Source: Planctomycetota bacterium
GTDB lineage: Bacteria > Planctomycetota > UBA1135 > GCA-002686595
Direction of reading: 5' to 3'
Assembly (NCBI GenBank): GCA_026692665.1
Contig: JAPLOF010000052.1
Span: 1-59,869 of the forward strand
DNA: 59,869 bases
The notes under the pieces were generated by a model that worked only from the letters and a program-made list of their open reading frames with translations, did no database searches and was not told where the DNA came from. This document shows positions 58,271-59,869 of this stretch, piece by piece. The position numbers were made by a program, and so were the translations under genes. The first letter of the stretch is position 1. The number at the start of each line of letters is the position of its first letter.

Positions 58271-59809
58271 TCAGGCCTGGAGAGGCCCAACCGCGGCTTC
58301 GACGGCCGCGACGAGTTTGCCTTCCCGCAAGAGCAGGATCGCGGACTGGATGTCGGCGTGCATCCAGCGATCTTCTCCGAGGGGCGTCACCCGCGTGCGC
58401 AGGCAGGCGTGCGCCGCCTCCGCGCCCTTGCCCGCACGCAGCTCCTTGTGGAACTCGCGCGCCTGTCCGGCGCACAGCCATTCGAGCGCCAGGATCGCTT
58501 CGACGTTCGCGCAGATCGACAGCGCCTTGCGCGCGGCGGTCACGCCCATCGACACGTGGTCTTCCTGGTTCGCGCTGGTCGGAATCGTGTCCACCGAAGC
58601 GGGGTGCGCGAGCGGCTTGTTCTCGCTGGCCAGCGCCGCGGCCGCGACCTGCACGATCATCATCCCGGAGTTGAGTCCGGGTTTCGGAGTCAGGAACGCC
58701 GGCAGGTGCGAGAGGTCGGGGTTCACGAGCTGCTCGATGCGGCGCTCGGAGACGTTGCCGATCGTCGCCAGCGCGATCCCCAGGTAGTCGAGCGGGATCG
58801 AGAGCGGCTGGCCGTGGAACTGGCCGGCGCTGACGACCTCGCCCGTGTCGGGGAAGACGAGCGGGTTGTCCGTCACCGACGTGAGCTCGGTCGCGATGAC
58901 GCCGCGCACGTGCTCGAGCGCCGCGTGGAACGCGCCGTGGATCTGCGGCACGCAGCGCAGCGAGTACGGATCCTGCACGCGGTCGCAGTCGGTGTGCGAC
59001 GCCAGGACCTGGGAGTCGGCGAGGCACGCGCGCACGTTGCGCGCCACGCGCCGATGGCCGGCGTGGCCTTTCAGGTCCGCGATCCGGTCGGCGAAGGGCT
59101 TCAGCGAACCCAAGAGGGCCTCGATGGAGAGGGCGGCGATCGCATCGGCGCTCTTCGCGACGTTCGTCGCGCGGATCACCGCGCACGTGCCGATCGCCTT
59201 GATGACCTCCGTGCCGTTGATCAGCGCCAGGCCTTCCTTGGCCGACAGGCGCACCGGCTCCTCGCCGACCTGTCGCAGCGCGTCGCGCGCGCTCATCCGC
59301 TTCCCGCCGACGTACGCATCGCCGTGGCCGAGGTAAGCGGCCGCCATGTGCGCGAGCGGCGCCAGGTCTCCGCTGGCGCCGACCGACCCTTGGCGCGGGA
59401 CCACGGGCACGAAGCCCTTCGTGAAGAGCCGCACGAGCGTCTCGACGAGCTGCGGCGATACGCCCGAGTGCCCGCGGACGAGCCCGTTCAGGCGCAGGAC
59501 CTGCGCGATGCGCACCTCCTCCGCCGGCATCGGATCGCCGATCCCGCAGCAGTGCGACAGCACGAGGTTCGTCTGCAGCTGGGCCAGATCCGCGGCCGGG
59601 ATCGCGACGTTCTTGAGCTTCCCGAAACCGGTCGTGAGGCCGTAGACGACGTCGCCGCGCGCGACATGGCGCTCGACGATCTCCCGCGCACGCTGCACGG
59701 CGGCCATCGCCGACGGCGCGACGGACAAGGCGACGTCCGCACCGCGCACGAGGGGTTCGAGGTCGGAGAGCGTGAGGGACGTGCCGTCGAGGACGATGGA
59801 GGGCTTCAA
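58271..59809 (-). CDS. hutH: Histidine ammonia-lyase
   Basis: The 512-aa protein removes ammonia from histidine to give urocanate. The Ala-Ser-Gly triad that forms the MIO cofactor is in GSVGASGDLAPLAHM. YGLTTGFGKLKNV, LQTNLVLSHCCGIGDPM, GTEVIKAIGTC, QDPYSLRCVPQIHGA, SVTDNPLVFPDTGEV, SGQFHG-like AGQFHGQPLS and TSANQEDHVSMG are all conserved. The start is a TTG at 59809, chosen because it begins KPSIVLDG and a TAGCCT hexamer ends 9 nt upstream, suggesting a leaderless mRNA. It heads an operon with two small NolW-like lipoproteins, an unusual setting for hutH. Confidence 0.97.
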   Translation of the reverse strand: MKPSIVLDGTSLTLSDLEPLVRGADVALSVAPSAMAAVQRAREIVERHVARGDVVYGLTTGFGKLKNVAIPAADLAQLQTNLVLSHCCGIGDPMPAEEVRIAQVLRLNGLVRGHSGVSPQLVETLVRLFTKGFVPVVPRQGSVGASGDLAPLAHMAAAYLGHGDAYVGGKRMSARDALRQVGEEPVRLSAKEGLALINGTEVIKAIGTCAVIRATNVAKSADAIAALSIEALLGSLKPFADRIADLKGHAGHRRVARNVRACLADSQVLASHTDCDRVQDPYSLRCVPQIHGAFHAALEHVRGVIATELTSVTDNPLVFPDTGEVVSAGQFHGQPLSIPLDYLGIALATIGNVSERRIEQLVNPDLSHLPAFLTPKPGLNSGMMIVQVAAAALASENKPLAHPASVDTIPTSANQEDHVSMGVTAARKALSICANVEAILALEWLCAGQAREFHKELRAGKGAEAAHACLRTRVTPLGEDRWMHADIQSAILLLREGKLVAAVEAAVGPLQA

Positions 59810-59818
59810 GGCGCGACA

Positions 59819-59824
59819 AGGCTA
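59819..59824 (-). promoter_or_regulatory. Candidate -10 hexamer TAGCCT for hutH
   Basis: TAGCCT on the minus strand ends 9 nt before the TTG at 59809, consistent with a leaderless transcript. Confidence 0.38.
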
Positions 59825-59850
59825 CGCGATCCGTGCGGTAGGAGGTACGG

Positions 59851-59869
59851 AGCCAGGCACAACTCCGCC
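59851..59869. repeat. Possible edge of another REP-like repeat
   Basis: AGCCAGGCAC followed by AACTCC at the window end matches the core of the repeat family on the minus strand. The rest is outside the window. Confidence 0.35.

Noticed and set aside
1..59869. CRISPR array or tRNA/rRNA genes
   Set aside because: I saw no evenly spaced short direct repeats and no tRNA or rRNA signature blocks; a covariance-model search would settle tRNAs.

Overview
The window is GC-rich (about 70% by eye, not counted) and densely coded, with no tRNA, rRNA or CRISPR array seen. Gene content points to the Planctomycetota or a close PVC relative. The evidence is a 1198-aa protein of the PVC type (beta-propeller, HEAT-like region, one CxxCH haem site, DUF1080-like domain), secreted proteins sharing a Cys-rich C-terminal domain of a kind I associate with planctomycete exoproteins, an ECF sigma factor fused to a membrane and Ig-like region, and RAYT-type transposase/REP repeats. 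The species is not identifiable from the sequence alone.

Layout. 1-23.2 kb: glycogen genes (debranching enzyme, glgC, glgA) interleaved with a large set of amide-bond enzymes: a GCS2-CBS ligase overlapping an AstE/aspartoacylase-like deacylase, four ATP-grasp ligases, two alpha/beta-hydrolases, an S51/cyanophycinase-like serine peptidase and a PPK2 kinase. A RAYT transposase with its inverted REP-like repeats sits inside this set. 23.2-30.6 kb: regulatory and secreted proteins (two ECF sigma genes, FmdB zinc ribbon, trypsin-like exoprotease, a decayed barrel-like gene). 30.9-34.3 kb: carbamoyltransferase plus an NPPY methyltransferase, and an ArsR/SRPBCC pair with a palindromic operator. 34.4-43.8 kb: the PVC cytochrome-type protein, then a sugar-nucleotide dehydrogenase, an epimerase and a giant GT2 membrane glycosyltransferase. 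44-48.7 kb: vanadium haloperoxidase-like lipoprotein, YdeI-like protein, SppA. 48.8-53.3 kb: exported TPR-CHAT protease, a 110-aa Cys-containing small protein and a radical SAM enzyme. 53.3-59.8 kb: hutU, murJ and a hutH operon carrying two small NolW-like lipoproteins.

How they may work together. The 4-23 kb set looks like a synthesis and turnover system for an unknown peptide-like or acylated metabolite, kept beside glycogen metabolism and polyphosphate-driven nucleotide recharging. The CHAT/small protein/radical SAM trio is the best candidate for an undescribed RiPP-like or protease-controlled system. The two hut genes would take histidine to urocanate and then to imidazolonepropionate.

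A recurrent TAnnnT hexamer lies 6-56 nt upstream of many starts, several times so close that leaderless transcripts are likely. It helped choose starts.
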